DNA of 64,000 bases from Vitrella brassicaformis (GCA_001179505.1 CDMY01000318.1:57205-121204); one strand, 5' to 3'; shown: positions 10,901 to 23,800, numbered from the stretch's first letter. Program-made: numbers and translations. Notes: generated from the sequence alone by a model not told the origin.

Positions 10901-11513
10901 CCTGGCCTGCTTGCGCTGTAGCCTCTCCATCTCTTGTGCGTCTCGGTTGAAGGCGTGGCCCGGCTGGTGGTCGGACCTGAGCTTGAAGGCACCCGCCAGA
11001 CGCTGCAGCTGCTCCTCCTTCAGCGCACGCTGCTCGTGGGTCGTCATCCTGATGACGACCCACACACACACACACATACACACACACATACACACACATG
11101 GATGCAGCACGTGTGATTCCCACGTGTCTGTGTGTGTCTCCCCCTGTGTGTGTGGTGTGCCCTACTCACTCGTCGACAGGTTTCTGCTCGATTTTCCTGG
11201 TGTCGACCCCGATGGCCTCGAGTGCCGCATACCTCCTGCGCCTCTCCCGCTCGATGAAGTCCCTGACCTCGTCCTTGTCGCGTCCATCCTTCTCCATCTG
11301 CAGCTGCCTGGCCAGGAGGTCGGCCTCGATCTCGCGCTTCTTCTGGTGCATCAGGATGTCCTTGTCGGGCTTGCGCACCTTGACGCCCTCCTTGTCGAGC
11401 TCCAGCTTCTTGTCGAAGTCCGTCGGCTTCGGGCGGACGTACGACAGGTTGCGCTGCACGTAGCCACTCGTGCCCGACCCCCGGGGGGTCGTCAGACCTA
11501 TCCCGTTGTACAT
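7972..11513 (-). CDS. Cwc21/SRRM2-type spliceosome-associated protein with long charged RD/RE tail
   Basis: ATG 11513 begins MYNGIGLTTPRGSGTSGYVQ, the near-invariant N-terminus of Cwc21/SRRM2/SRm300 proteins, which contact Prp8 and Snu114 at the catalytic spliceosome. The cwf21 segment follows (DKEGVKVRKPDKDILMHQKK... DKDEVRDFIE). I trace 14 exons: 11170-11513, 10467-11048, 10296-10373, 9846-10229, 9716-9766, 9593-9653, 9375-9527, 9193-9300, 9044-9102, 8837-8974, 8677-8745, 8392-8612, 8076-8312, 7972-8002. After exon 1 the protein has KDKDKDKDK, KKRRKR and SSSSESSSSE runs. A long, alternating Arg/Asp/Glu tail (RDRDRDREKERERDND) follows instead of a true RS domain. Reading frame stays open through every exon, and the last ends RRRRDEDD-stop. 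Exon 9 uses a GTCAGC donor. Nuclear location expected. N-terminal family call is firm; small exon edges are moderately sure. Confidence 0.85.
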
Positions 11514-12021
11514 GCTGCTGAATGACCAGTCAACCTGGATGCGGCAAGGCCGACAGGACGACAGACAGAAATGTCGCTGTCAGGGGAAGATCCGGCTTCA
11601 CGGTGAGAGGAAGCACGATGGAGAGGACAAGCCGTCTTTTCTTTCCTCCCCCCTGCTAAGCTCGCAGATCACGAGCTCGCAGAGAGACCGACAGCTTAAG
11701 GATGGGGATGGGCGGTATCTACGTATGGAGTCATGGTGCCTGACGCACGCACGCACGCCGCCTTCAAGCTGCTGCTGGGGTGGCGTGTGTGCGACGCTGT
11801 GTGCCTGCTTGTATGTGGCCGTCGTTCGCAGCGCATTGCATATCCTCCTCTCTGCTGCATCTGCCCTCTGCGTGCTGCGTGTTGCGTGTCCGGGTTGCAT
11901 GTTAGGGTGCCTGTTTCATGTTGGACAGACCGACAGGGGACTTGGCCGTCAGGCCACCTAGGGTGCTCCCTGAAACCGCTGCGACCGACAGCTTAAACTG
12001 CTTTTGAGGCTCCAAGCTCCA
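11514..12021. promoter_or_regulatory. Divergent intergenic region between splicing factor and RPLP1 genes
   Basis: This stretch must carry both promoters. The 14-mer GACCGACAGCTTAA occurs twice (11686-11699 and 11983-11996), the second only 26 bp upstream of the RPLP1 ATG. No TATA box is obvious. The duplicated motif is a candidate core element for the ribosomal-protein gene (inference). Confidence 0.4.
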
Positions 12022-12817
12022 ATGGCTGCTGTCCCCGCATCGTCACTCTGTAAGCGCACACAAAGATCCGAAGAGGCGGGGGGGTAGATGTGCGTCACGC
12101 GTTCCCTCGCGCCGTTTGGTGTCGGGAGAGGCGTGTGTGCTCGCTGGGGCGACGTGTGTGGCACTGTTGGTCCTCATCTTGGCTGTGTGTGTTGTGATCT
12201 GTGTGCGTCAGCTGACTCCGACCGTCAGGAGCTTCTGTGCTCCTACGCGTCCCTCGTTCTTTATGAAGAGGGCATCCAGATCACGGTGAGTGACCAACAC
12301 AACACCACAACACCACACAGCACAGCACAAAGCACCTCCTCTTCTCCCCTCGTGTGTCAGCGCGAGAACCTTGAGAAGCTCATCGCTGCAGCGGGCGGCA
12401 AGGTCGAGCCTTACATGCCGATGTTGTTCGCGAGGGCCCTCGAGGGGAAGGACATCAGCGCCATGATGATGAACACCGGCGGAGGACCTGCACGTAGGCA
12501 CACACCACACCCCATCGCTCACCGTCGTTTCTCCTTCGAATGTGTGTGGTTCTGTCGTTGTGTGCGCGTTGACGTGCAGCCGCTGCTGGTGCTGGTGGTG
12601 CGGCAGCAGCGGCGGGCGGTGCGGCCGCTGCCGGCGGCGGCGAGGCGGCCGCTGAGGAGAAGAAGGAGGAGAAGAAGGAAGAGGAGGAGGTAAGCAGCAC
12701 AACCAACCAAGCCACAGACGACAAACCGATCAGTGTGTGACGGCGGGTATGTGTTTGGTGCGCTGTGTCTGTGTTCAGGAGGAGGACGAGGACATGGGCT
12801 TCTCTCTGTTCGACTAA
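12022..12817 (+). CDS. RPLP1: 60S acidic ribosomal protein P1
   Basis: Five exons join in phase: 12022-12049, 12212-12285, 12361-12493, 12580-12689, 12779-12817. The protein reads MAAVPASS..., then LLCSYASLVLYEEGIQIT, ENLEKLIAAAGGKVEPYMP and ALEGKDISAMM. An Ala/Gly hinge, a Glu/Lys-rich segment and the conserved P-stalk tail EEDEDMGFSLFD follow. P1 pairs with P2 on P0 in the large-subunit stalk and recruits elongation factors through the acidic tail. Length (about 125 residues) is slightly longer than usual because of the Ala/Gly hinge. Introns carry GT-rich tracts before the acceptors. The call is secure. Confidence 0.96.
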
Positions 12818-13431
12818 GCCCCGGTATGACGTCTGGCGGTCTGTCTGTCTTGTCTGTTTGTCTGTACGGACAAGCGAGATGGATGGATGGACTGCCACGC
12901 CATGTGTGGCGGTCGGGAGAGGTGTGGTGTCTGTTTGCCTCGTTCGTTCTTCCTTCTGTGATTTGACATCGATGCACATACACACATCAATATGCCACTT
13001 GGGTGCCTGACTGACCACCTGATGCGACTACACTTGTTTGTCGCCTTAGTGAATCAATGCGAGGTAGATGCAACACAACCCACGAGAGCGATAGAAGTCC
13101 TTCAGCGGAACAAAGAGGATGTCACAAATGCGTTCTTTGCCTGCCTTTGCATACTCACTCGCACCCACACACACAGACCCATCAAGACAGAGGCGTCCGT
13201 GACAGCCTGCCTCTGCACGAGCATTCCCTCCCTAGTCATGACACTCCCTCTCCCCCACATTCTCACGACAAACTTATTCAGCGCTGTCGACCCTCCACCC
13301 CCCCAGCCTCTTACGCACAAAACCTCTCTGCATATGCCGGTCTCGCATCCACCCACACACACCGATGTATGTATATAAACCACTCAGTCCCCTCGCCATT
13401 CTGCCTTATCCACATGTTCCTTCCTCTCTCC
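12818..13431. other. Convergent intergenic region
   Basis: This lies between the 3' ends of RPLP1 (+) and the exonuclease gene (-). It holds CA/CT simple repeats and no supportable gene. The transcripts' 3' UTRs probably lie here. Confidence 0.5.
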
Positions 13432-16400
13432 TCATTGGCCGCCAGCTGTGACTGGCACTCTCCGGCCACCCATCGCGGCCGCAGCAGCTGAGGGGAGGCC
13501 CTGGCTGGGCGGTTGGTCCGCCCTCGGCCGACCGCGAGTGGCCTTGGGCTTCACGGCAGAAGCCGACTTTTCCTCAGGCGCCTGCTCTTCATGTGGCAGA
13601 ACACGGAACGTCTGATGCAGCACCACATACACCACAACACGCGGTCTGCACCTGCACAGCGCTGTGGCGGCCTCTCTCAGCTCAGATACCTTGATGTGTG
13701 GTGCGATAGCCTTGAGGCCCCCCCTGTAGCGCATGTGCAGCGGGGACGGCCGCGAACAGAACTCCTCAAACAGCGTGACCCTCTCGTCAACAGGGAGCAG
13801 CCGTGTGGCCTCCCCCCTCCCGGCCTTCTCACGCACATGGTGCGGCAGGTGCGGGTGCAGCAGACGGTCGAACAGATGGGGCAGCGTCAGCGAGTCGATG
13901 GCCGAGTAGCGCACCTGGTCTTTACTGAGCGGGCGGAATCCCCATGAAGAGCACTGCTCCGTCTTGTCCAGAGTGTGGCCGAGGATGGACCAGCAGGCGC
14001 CTTTCAGACCTTTGATTGCCGTCTTGGGCAGACCAATAGTCTTGGCCGCTGACCTGCACACGTGCACATGAACCGAGAGATGAGAGAGAATGCACGGCCG
14101 GCTGGCTCCTTTGTTCTCTTGGGTGCCTGCCGGTGTTTCACTCACTTGGACAGCTCGTGAAGGTCGACCAGTTTGTTGAGCCGCTTGAAGCACGACATGT
14201 GGGGATAAGACGCCGCCAGACGACGGACCTGCCACACAGGGAGACAGACACATGTGCCCACAGAAAGGCAGCACTTGGTGTGTGGGTGCCCTTACGTCTC
14301 CGGCGCAAGAGTAGCCAACTTTGAGGATGCCATAGGATCGGAACAGCTCGCCCAGCACCTTGTCGAGCGCCGCCTCCCTCTCAGTCAATGTCACACCCTG
14401 ACATCCAGCACACAAAATAAGACACACACAACAGCCGCCGTCAATCACGCCACCCGCCCACACAGTAGTCCTGCCCACTCGCTTCTTACCTCCTGCTGCT
14501 GATCGTCGCCGGACGGCGAGTCCCCGTTGCCGTCTCGCTGCTGCTGGTCGACCCCAATGTGCCTGTCCACCCTCTCATGGTGCTCAGTCAGCACCGGCGG
14601 CTCATCGGCACCCTCTCCCTCGGTCTGCCTCGTCTTCTCCCGGTCCCTCTCCCGATCTCGCTCCACCTGTGCCTTATCGCGGCACCACCATAGCATGTCG
14701 ATGACCCACGCCTTGTCCCTCGTCGCCAGGCTGAGGACGGCAACCCTCTCAGGGTTGGCCATCCGGTGCTCGTGCACCCAATCGGACACTTGGGGGGCGT
14801 CCCATAGCACAGCGGGGGGCATCGGCGTCCGCTTGCTGTGCGTGAGGAAGGTGGGCTGCCACTCGGCGTCGAAGCCGACGCATGAGGGGAGCCGGAGGGC
14901 CGTGTGTGTGAGCGAGTCGTTGAAGGGCGCCATCTGGTCTGCATCGTGGAAGCCGTTGGCGTGTCTCTCGCTGTGCCGCGTGCCGGTGCTGGTGAAGTTG
15001 GCGAGAGGAAACCCCTCTTTGCGCTCGGCTCGCAGGTCGGCCCTCATCTGGCGCAGCTTCTGGAAGCTGTCAACGACCACGACGGCATCGTCCGTGAGAC
15101 CCAGGTGCCCCAGCGTGAGGAACTCATCCTCTCCGCTTTGCTCATGCAACAGCATCGGCAGCTGCAGATGGTCGTGAGCATTGGCATGTGGAGGCCGTCC
15201 CTGACCCTCCTCCAGGCCCCTAGTTTCCCTGTCCGCTGCCACTGCGTCGGCAAAGAACCCCTGGCCACCAAACGCCGCCAAGAGGTCGGGGTCTTCGCTC
15301 TTCACTTGTCGCTCGGCCCTCGCTGCCGCAGCCGCCCTTGCTGCTGCTGCCGCTGGGCCCCACTCCTGCTGCGGAGCCCGCTGCTGCCGTCTTGCTGCTG
15401 GCACGACAGGGGGTCCACGGGGGATGGAACCGGGGGCTGGGGATGAGACGGGTGGTGCCTCGTCTGCCGGTGTCACAGGTTCGTCCTCATCCGTGACCGA
15501 CAGATCGGCTTCGACGTCTTTGAGTATCTCGCAGCTGACGCATATGACGTCGAGAGCTGGAGAGGACGACGCAGGGAGGCCGTCCTGCTGTTGCCCCCTG
15601 TCACGATACCGGGGGATGCCCGTGATGTACACACGCTGCCCTGGGCGGAGCGACCTGACCAACGCACCGGCGGGAACGGACAGGCAGCATTGTGTGTGTG
15701 TGGGTGTGCCAGATGTCTGTACCCACCAGCTCACCTCATCAGCTGAGTTGCTCTGTCCTCACCCAGACGCCTGAAGAGCCCCCACAAGCAAACCAACATG
15801 TAGGTGCGACTGATCTGAAGCCTGTCTGTGGGTCCCTCGTGTGCCGCGCCTGACCTGATGAGAGTGTGTCCGACAATAAGCTGCACCTCCATGCACTGGC
15901 TGGGGTCCCTGACGCTGCGCCATGCCTTGCGGCTGTGGCAGAGCTGCTCGCTGGCGGGGGCGTCGTCCTCGTAGGGGTCGGGGGGCGGCACCAGCTCCGC
16001 AAACACGAGACGTTTCGACATCATCCGCTTGGACGCCACCACAGCCACCTGTGTCATCCATGGGAGGCAGAAACGGAGGGAGGGAAGAGGCCATGCAACC
16101 GTGCTGGGATGAGTGGATGGCTTCTGTGGCTTGAGTGAGTGGCTGACCAGGTGTATGGTCTCTGAGAACACGTCGACCGTAGGCAGCCGCGCCACCCTCT
16201 CCATCCTCGTGGTCGCTGTCGTGTTCCCGTCACCTGGCTCGAACCCGTTGACCACCGTGGGTGCACTCACCACACCCTGCTGCTGCTGCTGCTGCTGAGG
16301 GTGCTGTGGGGTGAACGTCATGCCGGTCCACAGCCCGACAGCCGAGGAGCTCGCAGGGAGAGTGAACGAGCTGCTCTCCACAAACGGGTGGTCCTCCACA

Positions 16401-17793
16401 GTTGCATCTCCCCCATTCTCACTCCTGAGAGTGCTGAACACCGCCAAAGCCCCACTGACGCCACTCATCAGCACCGCTGCCCCTTCCTCTCGCTCGAGCT
16501 CTGGCGGATCGGGCGGCGTTTCTGCCCTCTCTTGAGTCTCATGTGTTGCGTCTTGTTGCCCCCTAGAGTGTGGTGGTGTCAGGTGAAAAGGCGGCCGCCG
16601 GGGAAAATCGTCAACGGGATCGCTAGATGAAGCTTCTGCTACTGGAGCTGCCTCTGGAGCCGCTCCTGGTGCTGCTGGTGGCGGGGGAGGCGGTGGTGAC
16701 CTGTATGGTCCGCTGTCGGTGGCTTGCGGCACCGAATGGGGGACGGAGGAGGAGGGGGGCCGACGGATGACGTCACGGATGTCGGCGCGGGTTACCTCGG
16801 CCAGCAGCCTGGAACACAACACAGAGGGCTCATGAGTGTGTCATGCATTGATGCTGTTAGGTCAGTCATTCGCCTCGTTGCTCACTTTGGCGACAGTTGC
16901 ATCCTGAGGTCTGGGTGTGCCGCCCCCGCGTATACGTAGGCCTCCTGCATCAGCCGGGTGTCGATGAGCGTCCTCAGCGGGGTCCGGTGGCCGAAGGGCG
17001 GCACAAGGCCCATCTTGCATCCAGTGATGTACTCGGCATACAGGGGGTCGGCGAGCTTGAGGCTCTCGGGAGCGATAGACAAATAAGAGGCTGCACACAT
17101 GGCAAGGGGCAAACAGAAGCATGAGTCATATGTGTGTCCGTCTGCTCATAGCGCGTGTGTGCGTGTGCATCATTTGTCAGTCGCTGTGTGTCTTACCAAG
17201 ACGGTCACGGTCGACGCGGTGGTGGGACGCCAGCACAATGAGCACAGGACACATACCCCACTCCTCCACTACAAACACCTGCACACACGATACGATACGC
17301 ACTCTCTCTGTCGCATGTGACTGCACCGACATGACTTCGTGCCACCTACCAGTGACTTGGCCCTCTGCCCGCTGCTCACGTCCACCAAGTCCACCTCAGC
17401 CGCATCCAGGAACCTCACATAGCGCTCCTCAGACTGAGGAGACTCCTCCTCGTCAAACACATATGCGATGCCGTTGCTGTCAAGGAATCCTCTCATAAAA
17501 TCCGGCAACAGGGCTGCCCGGTCCCTCCACTTGGTTCCCTGCACCGACTGCCGAGCCGCAGGGGACGCTCGCCGCCTCGGCTGCCGAGCCACGTTCGCGT
17601 GTGAAGGCAGAAATGCAATGACGCCGGATGGCCGAGAGAACCGCAGCGGCTTCTCGCCTTGCAACGCGGGAAGGATCAAGAGAAGGAAGAAGCAGAGCAT
17701 CAGCGCTGTTCGTGATGGCGGCACAGGCAGGCAGATGGCCTTGCAGATCTTGGTCATCCGCGTATGTAACCGCCGCCTCCGTAGGCGATTCAT
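13432..17793 (-). CDS. YbaK-type deacylase / OB-fold / DEDDy 3'-5' exonuclease fusion, probably plastid-targeted
   Basis: Exons 17350-17793, 17197-17278, 16886-17090, then about 16824-16159, 16050-15862, 15770-15738, 15657-14490, 14402-14298, 14229-14149 and about 14054-13432 join in phase. The leader has a hydrophobic core (LMLCFFLLLILPALQG) followed by a basic, Ser/Pro-rich stretch, which fits a signal-plus-transit peptide for a complex plastid. Next is a YbaK/ProX-like domain: RAKSLVFVVEEWG (family lysine present), ASHHRVDRDRL, GCKMGLVPPFGH, LIDTRLM and LSPKLLAEV. Such domains hydrolyse mischarged aminoacyl-tRNA. After a Pro/Gln linker comes an OB-fold-like strand set (TIHLVAVVASKRMMSKRLVF; later LRPGQRVYITGIPRY). 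The C-terminal part is an RNase D/EXD-type exonuclease with all DEDDy motifs: GFDAEW, VGYSCAGDVR and YSAIDSLTL. Two introns use GTCAG donors. The last ~70 codons may contain another short intron. Confidence 0.8.
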
Positions 17794-17872
17794 CCATCAA
17801 TTACAAGCAGGCTGCAGATCTCCTCTCCTTTTTCGTCGCCCACAGCGAGCTTGCCTTCATCCTCGACCGAAA
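17794..17872. promoter_or_regulatory. 79-bp bidirectional promoter gap
   Basis: The proposed start codons of the exonuclease fusion (-, 17793) and the GPS protein (+, 17873) are only 79 bp apart. Both promoters and 5' UTRs must be compact or overlap the neighbouring gene. No TATA box stands out. Confidence 0.4.
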
Positions 17873-20800
17873 ATGCACTCCTTTCCCGCATCAAATTTCG
17901 TCGTTCTCTTGATTGGGCTGTGGACGACATGTAAGCAGCTTCGAAGACAAGCAAACAATTCATCTCCCCCCCCGCGTTGCTGTGGCGCCTTGTCGTGTCA
18001 TTTGCACTGCAGGCAACGCCACAGACTCAGAGTGGGACTTCCATTTCAGTACGGAACGCTTTGAAAGGAGGCGAGCCTCACAACATGCGACGCCTTCATG
18101 TGTGTCTGTGTGCAGAAGAGTTCCCAAATACTACCTGTGAAAATGATGGAGGGACCGGCAACCCGCCAGGGGGCAGATATTTCGAGTGGGCCGTAGACAC
18201 AGAGGATGCTCTCTCGTCGGACACACAGCTAAGATGTGTGCAGGTATACAGACGGTATCCCACTTCATGGCGTCACGTTGGATCCGACCATTCCTGAGGT
18301 AGACACAGAAGACAGGAAGCAAGAATGCGCTGCGCTGCGCCTGGCACACCCCTGTTGCTCAGGCTTTGAGCTGCGTGTGAGGCCCTTGTACCTATGCAAG
18401 CAGGGACGCACACGCATACATCTCTTCGTGTGGGTGCAGACGGACAGCGCGAGGATCTGCGAAATACATCACAGCGTCGCTACTCCCGCATCGACCCCCT
18501 CGCCCAACGCAACGTGCGTCCAGAAGAAAGAGAACGGCACTGCATCGACTGCATGTATGTCGCACACACATACATGTCACGGCAGACAATTACAAATCAT
18601 ACGCGTCACGAAAGATGATAATCATTACAGATGTGTTTGTGCAGTAAACAGGATCACGGGTTCGTGTCGCCATGGTGACGAGGTGCCGCTGTTCGCCCTC
18701 GCAGATGTGAGCTCCTGGGACATCGGTGATGCTGACTGGAAAAGGCGAATGTGGTGCTCAGAAGAGTGCTTTCAAGACAGGTACATCCGTTGAAGCTGAC
18801 ACATCACCAATAATTGAGAGACATGTCCATGCAGGCGTTGTACTGGCATGGAGCACACAAGAAAAGATCACGCTCCCGAGTGTCGCCTGTATTATTCACT
18901 AATTGGCTCGGCTGATGGAGATTCCACCCGTTTCTGCTACTACAAAGCGCACCTGCCTGTGGCATCCATCGTGAATCCTCTTCCCATCTACAACGACACG
19001 CCGATCTGACAATCGATTTCGGCGAGCCCGTGTCAGCTGGCTTTGCGACGGCCGATCAGCAGTCTAACGTGACCAACGGCACTTTGACTGACATGAGGTA
19101 TATACAAACCTATCGTCACATGAGTGTGGCCAGTGTTCATGTGTGCAGGCCGGTGGCTGGCAATGACACGCTCTATGAAGCCGAGATTGTGCCTGACCCG
19201 CCAAATGGCGACGAGAACGTGACCTATATGCAGCTGACCGTCATGCAGGGCATTGTGCAGGTACATTGCACGTCTTATGCGCACCTGCAGACATGAAACA
19301 CTGTCTCACACATGTCACTAATGCGCAGGACGCGTATGGCAACCCAAATTCTAACACCAACTTCACATTTCAATACGCCTACGGTACACGCAGCCCACGC
19401 CCTCTGCATGGACACACGTAGTGCGTCCTGGCTTCGCATTTGCCTGCCTACTATGCTATTGGGATGTGTGCGCATGCAGTCGCTCCATCTCCCACACCTG
19501 TCGTCTCTTCCACGACGCCGACGCCTATGGTACCTTATGGTGCTGAGAGAAGAGCTCGGTACATCTTTTAAATGTCTGTCTGTCCCTGAATTATAGGTCA
19601 CAACATCTATGCCTCCCGTTGTCTCCACTGTCACATCTGAATCCAGTCCTGCAAGGTGAACTTCATGAATGGGAAATAGACGGCTGAATATATTCCGAAA
19701 TCCCTCATTTCTCAGCGCGACCCCCATGCCGGAGGCAACTACACTACTTGCCACGACCATAACACCCACCACGACTACCCCCATGCCCGAGACAACTACC
19801 TTACTCGCCACGACCATAATACCCACCACGACTACCTCCATGCTCACCACAACCGCCTTGCCCATCGCAACCACGACCACTTCCACACCCACCACGACCA
19901 GCATACTGATGCCACAAGATACAACTTCGACATCGTCCGAGATCCCACAGAGCACAACAAGTGGACCGACTTCTGCTCAGGCCTTCTCAACAACTGCTCT
20001 GCCAGAAACTACAAGTATTTTGACATCTTCGGATATCCCACAGGGCACAACAGCTCTATGGACTTCTACCGATGATCCTTCGACTACAAGCACGCCGCCG
20101 GCAGCCACAAGTCCCTCTGCTCCAATTGAGACTTCCTCTGATCTCGCTGACCCTTTTCCTGACCTAACCACTACTACTCAGCCCAGCACAATCATCTTGC
20201 CCGGCACGATTAGTTTGCCCAGTGCGACTACCCTGCCACAGGATAGCAGCTCGACATCGGCAGAGATTCCACAGAGCACAACAAGTACACCGAATTTTAT
20301 TAACATCTCCTCACATACAACGACAATTATGCCAGAAGCTGCAAGCGGTCAAGAGCTTGTGAAAGAGCTGGACGAGATTCTTGATTCGGCCACTCCCCAA
20401 CATAGCCAACCAGACGGTCAGATCCTTGTCGCCCAACAGTTGCAGGACCTTGCTGTTAAGGCTGCCGAGAGCGACTTTGAACAAGATGAGCTGGTGGATT
20501 TCCTTGGCAAGCTGACAAGTATCATTGCGCCGACTGACCACACCAGCGCCAAGCTTCAGCTGAAAATATCGGCTCATGTGATGAATGCCGTTGTGGAAAA
20601 AGTCTTTAACAATGCTACTGATGCCAAAGATGGCAATGGAACTGATGCCACTAACGTATTGTCCCTCATGGTAAAGGAAGAATGTGGCCTGTCAATCATT
20701 CCTCTGTGCTTTTTGATCCGCTGCAGAACACGGTGTACGAAGATATCAGTACACTCGCCAGGTAAGGGGTACGACACACCTTCACACTGGAACGTACGTA

Positions 20801-23800
20801 CGTGTGTGTCGTCTGTGTGTGTGTGTAGGGATTACTCATTAGAATACGAGCATACAGACGGTAACTTTTCGATCAAATGCATGGTTCTGAAAGAGGACAA
20901 CAAGACGAGCGGCATCAAGAGGGTGAGGCATGGAATGAGTAAGGCACAGACTGAAACACACTCAGACGATTGTACCCAGACAATGACTTTGCGATATGGG
21001 CTTTTGTCTGTAGAGACGCGTCTTCCTGTCTCCTCCAAGCTTGACTCATGCTACCCATGCCATAATAATGGAGCTCCCCACAAACCCGTATTCGGCGAAA
21101 CACACCCCTGCAGACGCCTTGGTTCTCGATACAGCCATCACCGTGGACCTGTGGAGAAACAAGACCAAACTACACGACTTGGGCAACGCCTCGGTGGTGT
21201 TGACATTTCCTTGCGGAAACTCGACTGCTCAAGTTAGGAGAGGACAACCATTCTGCATGCAGTGGGATGAACAAGCCGAGCAGTACGTCGATGCTCATTG
21301 CGACGCGTCGGCGGCTAATGAATCGATTGAGGTCCGTTCTGCACCTGCATTGACAAACAAAATAGCGGACACCTTCGCGTTCTGTTTCTGCCAGTGTTCG
21401 TGTAGTCATCTTTCGACCTTCGCAGCTGCAATATTTGTGCCTGTGCCTACCCAGAGGCCAAGCGGCGCTTCGAATCCATCGATTATCTTCGACCCGGCAG
21501 CTCTGCTGGCTATGCTCAAGGCGGGTACGCTGGGCCAAAGAGTATATGTACACTTGTATACATTCATGCATCGACCGCTTATGTCGACAGGCAACATCGG
21601 CCTCTTGTTCGTCGCCCTTTCCTGCGCCTTTCTAATTGTCCCTGTTATGGCGCTGCTGCTGCGGGTGAATAACTAGTTTAGATGTGTCTGGGGATACACA
21701 ATTATATGTACACATATGTCTCTTCGCATATGCGCATACAGGATCGAAATGATTGGCTGCCGACGAAGGATCGACATCCATTCTTTTTCCATGACACCTT
21801 CGAGAGGAGGAAAAACTTCTCAAGTGGTATCTGTGTTCTGATGCCTGAAGTCAGATTTCTGGTAAGTACGTGTCGACGTGCACTGGGCACAGAGAACACA
21901 AACAAAGCAGCTGCTTATATGGTTGTCGTGGCAGGGGTGCTGCAGCATCGGTCCTCTCTACCTGACAACATCGCGACTCGTCATCCTACCCTTGCTGCCG
22001 CTCTTCCTTCTGTGCAACATTCTTTGGCCAGTAAGAGCACGAAAGAAGCAATCGGACTCAGGGGACCATCCGTCGGCGATCAAAGATGCTCTGGTGGCCA
22101 TCCGAGAGTCGCGAAGGAAAGGCGGACATGAGAAAGCAGATGTTTTCACTTTGGCGGTCCTGAAGGAGATTGAGCAGCAAAGGCACAGCAAGACTGCCGT
22201 GCGGCTGTCTCGAGCCACCGTGGGGACCAAGAGACACCAGCGGCTGTCCAACAAGCAGAAGAGAGAGGAGCACCGGTTGGAGCAGCTCGATGTTCTTCTC
22301 ATGCCGAGCCAGATATCCATCGACCACGCACAAAAATCGGAAAAGATGAAGACAAACACCCCACCGCAGGCAAGACGGCATTCGCGGCAGGAAGCGAGGA
22401 AACCAGAGATAGAAGATATCCAACTTCCCCACCAGAGCGACATTTCGGTGCCCCCGCCCGCGGCTGTGAGTGTGTTTGTGTTGAGAGAGGAGACACAGGA
22501 GCCCTTCTACATGTGGACGTTGGAGCACGTAATCTTCCTCCATCCCGCGAGCCACTTTACAGACAGGAAGGTGGGCGAAGCAGACGAGCATACAACATGA
22601 GTCTGCTATGGCTTTTCTCTATGCTGTGTTTGGTCAGTGGCGTCACTTGATCGACACCAATGGAGTGAGCCATAGCCGCTGATCATCATTGCCTGTTCAA
22701 TCTTGCCTTTCATGCTTGCTTGCTTTTGCAGCCACTCAAGGCGATAGAGCTCGACGACATTCACACAATCGAGCAGGATCAACATGCGGTGTCACTGTAC
22801 GACCGAGACCACACCCTGCTGCTGTCCCTCCAGCCGACCAACAACGACAGAGACCTGCTGATGGGCCGAGCCAGCGAGGATCAAACATCTAACATCTTAG
22901 CTAGCTGCTCGATGGCTCCGCCAGAACCGTTTCAAGAGACATCTGTCAAGCAGGACAGCCTCTTGATCCCACTTGCCTCCCAAAGTGATGAGCAGCTGAA
23001 GCCGTCGGTGTTCTCCTCCACTCCACCCTCCGTCCATGAGATGACCGAAGCGCAGCAGGACCCGCACGTAACGTTGGTCCCCAGCGGCGGAGCAGCGGTG
23101 GCCCAAGTCATCCGTGCGGCGAAAGAGGCGAGGAAAATCCTGTTAGAGAGCTATGCGGGAGAAGCTGAGGCTGAGGAAAAAGCAGCAAGCGCCTTCTCTC
23201 TTGATGGCCCAGTGGTGTGTTCGGCCTGCTTCTGCATGGTCAATGATCAATGCGCACACATCTGGTGGACTCATGACGGATTGGTAAGCCCAACTGGTCC
23301 TCCAATATGCGGAGACAGGCACGATTCTTTTGGTTCAGGTGCTCAATGTGGCCTCGGACGATTCAGACCTGACCCACGGCTACTTCGTGGAGGACATGTC
23401 AGAACCGACACTTGAGGAGACGGCCGTCTTCCTCGGCACCATGAGAGTAAGGGCGTATATGCTGAAACGAGATCCGTGTTTTCTGCTCTCTCTGTCTCAC
23501 CAGCTGACATTCACCGATCCCCTCACTGCCGAGTCCTTTAGCCGCGTCATCGCCTACCTGAAGTCCCAACAAATATCAGATGGCCAGGAGGGGGCGCTGC
23601 AGAAACAGATACGTGATACCATCAGGAGCTTCTACACGGGCACCGAGTCGCAGCGGCCCTCTGTGGCCTCTGACGGTGGCAAGACCAACACGCCACTGGT
23701 GATGACGCAAAGAGAGACAGTATTGGGGAGACGTGAAAGCAGTGCTGTGCCTTCTGTCAGGCAAAGGCCGCTGCTGATCGATTACAATACCAGCGGTGGA

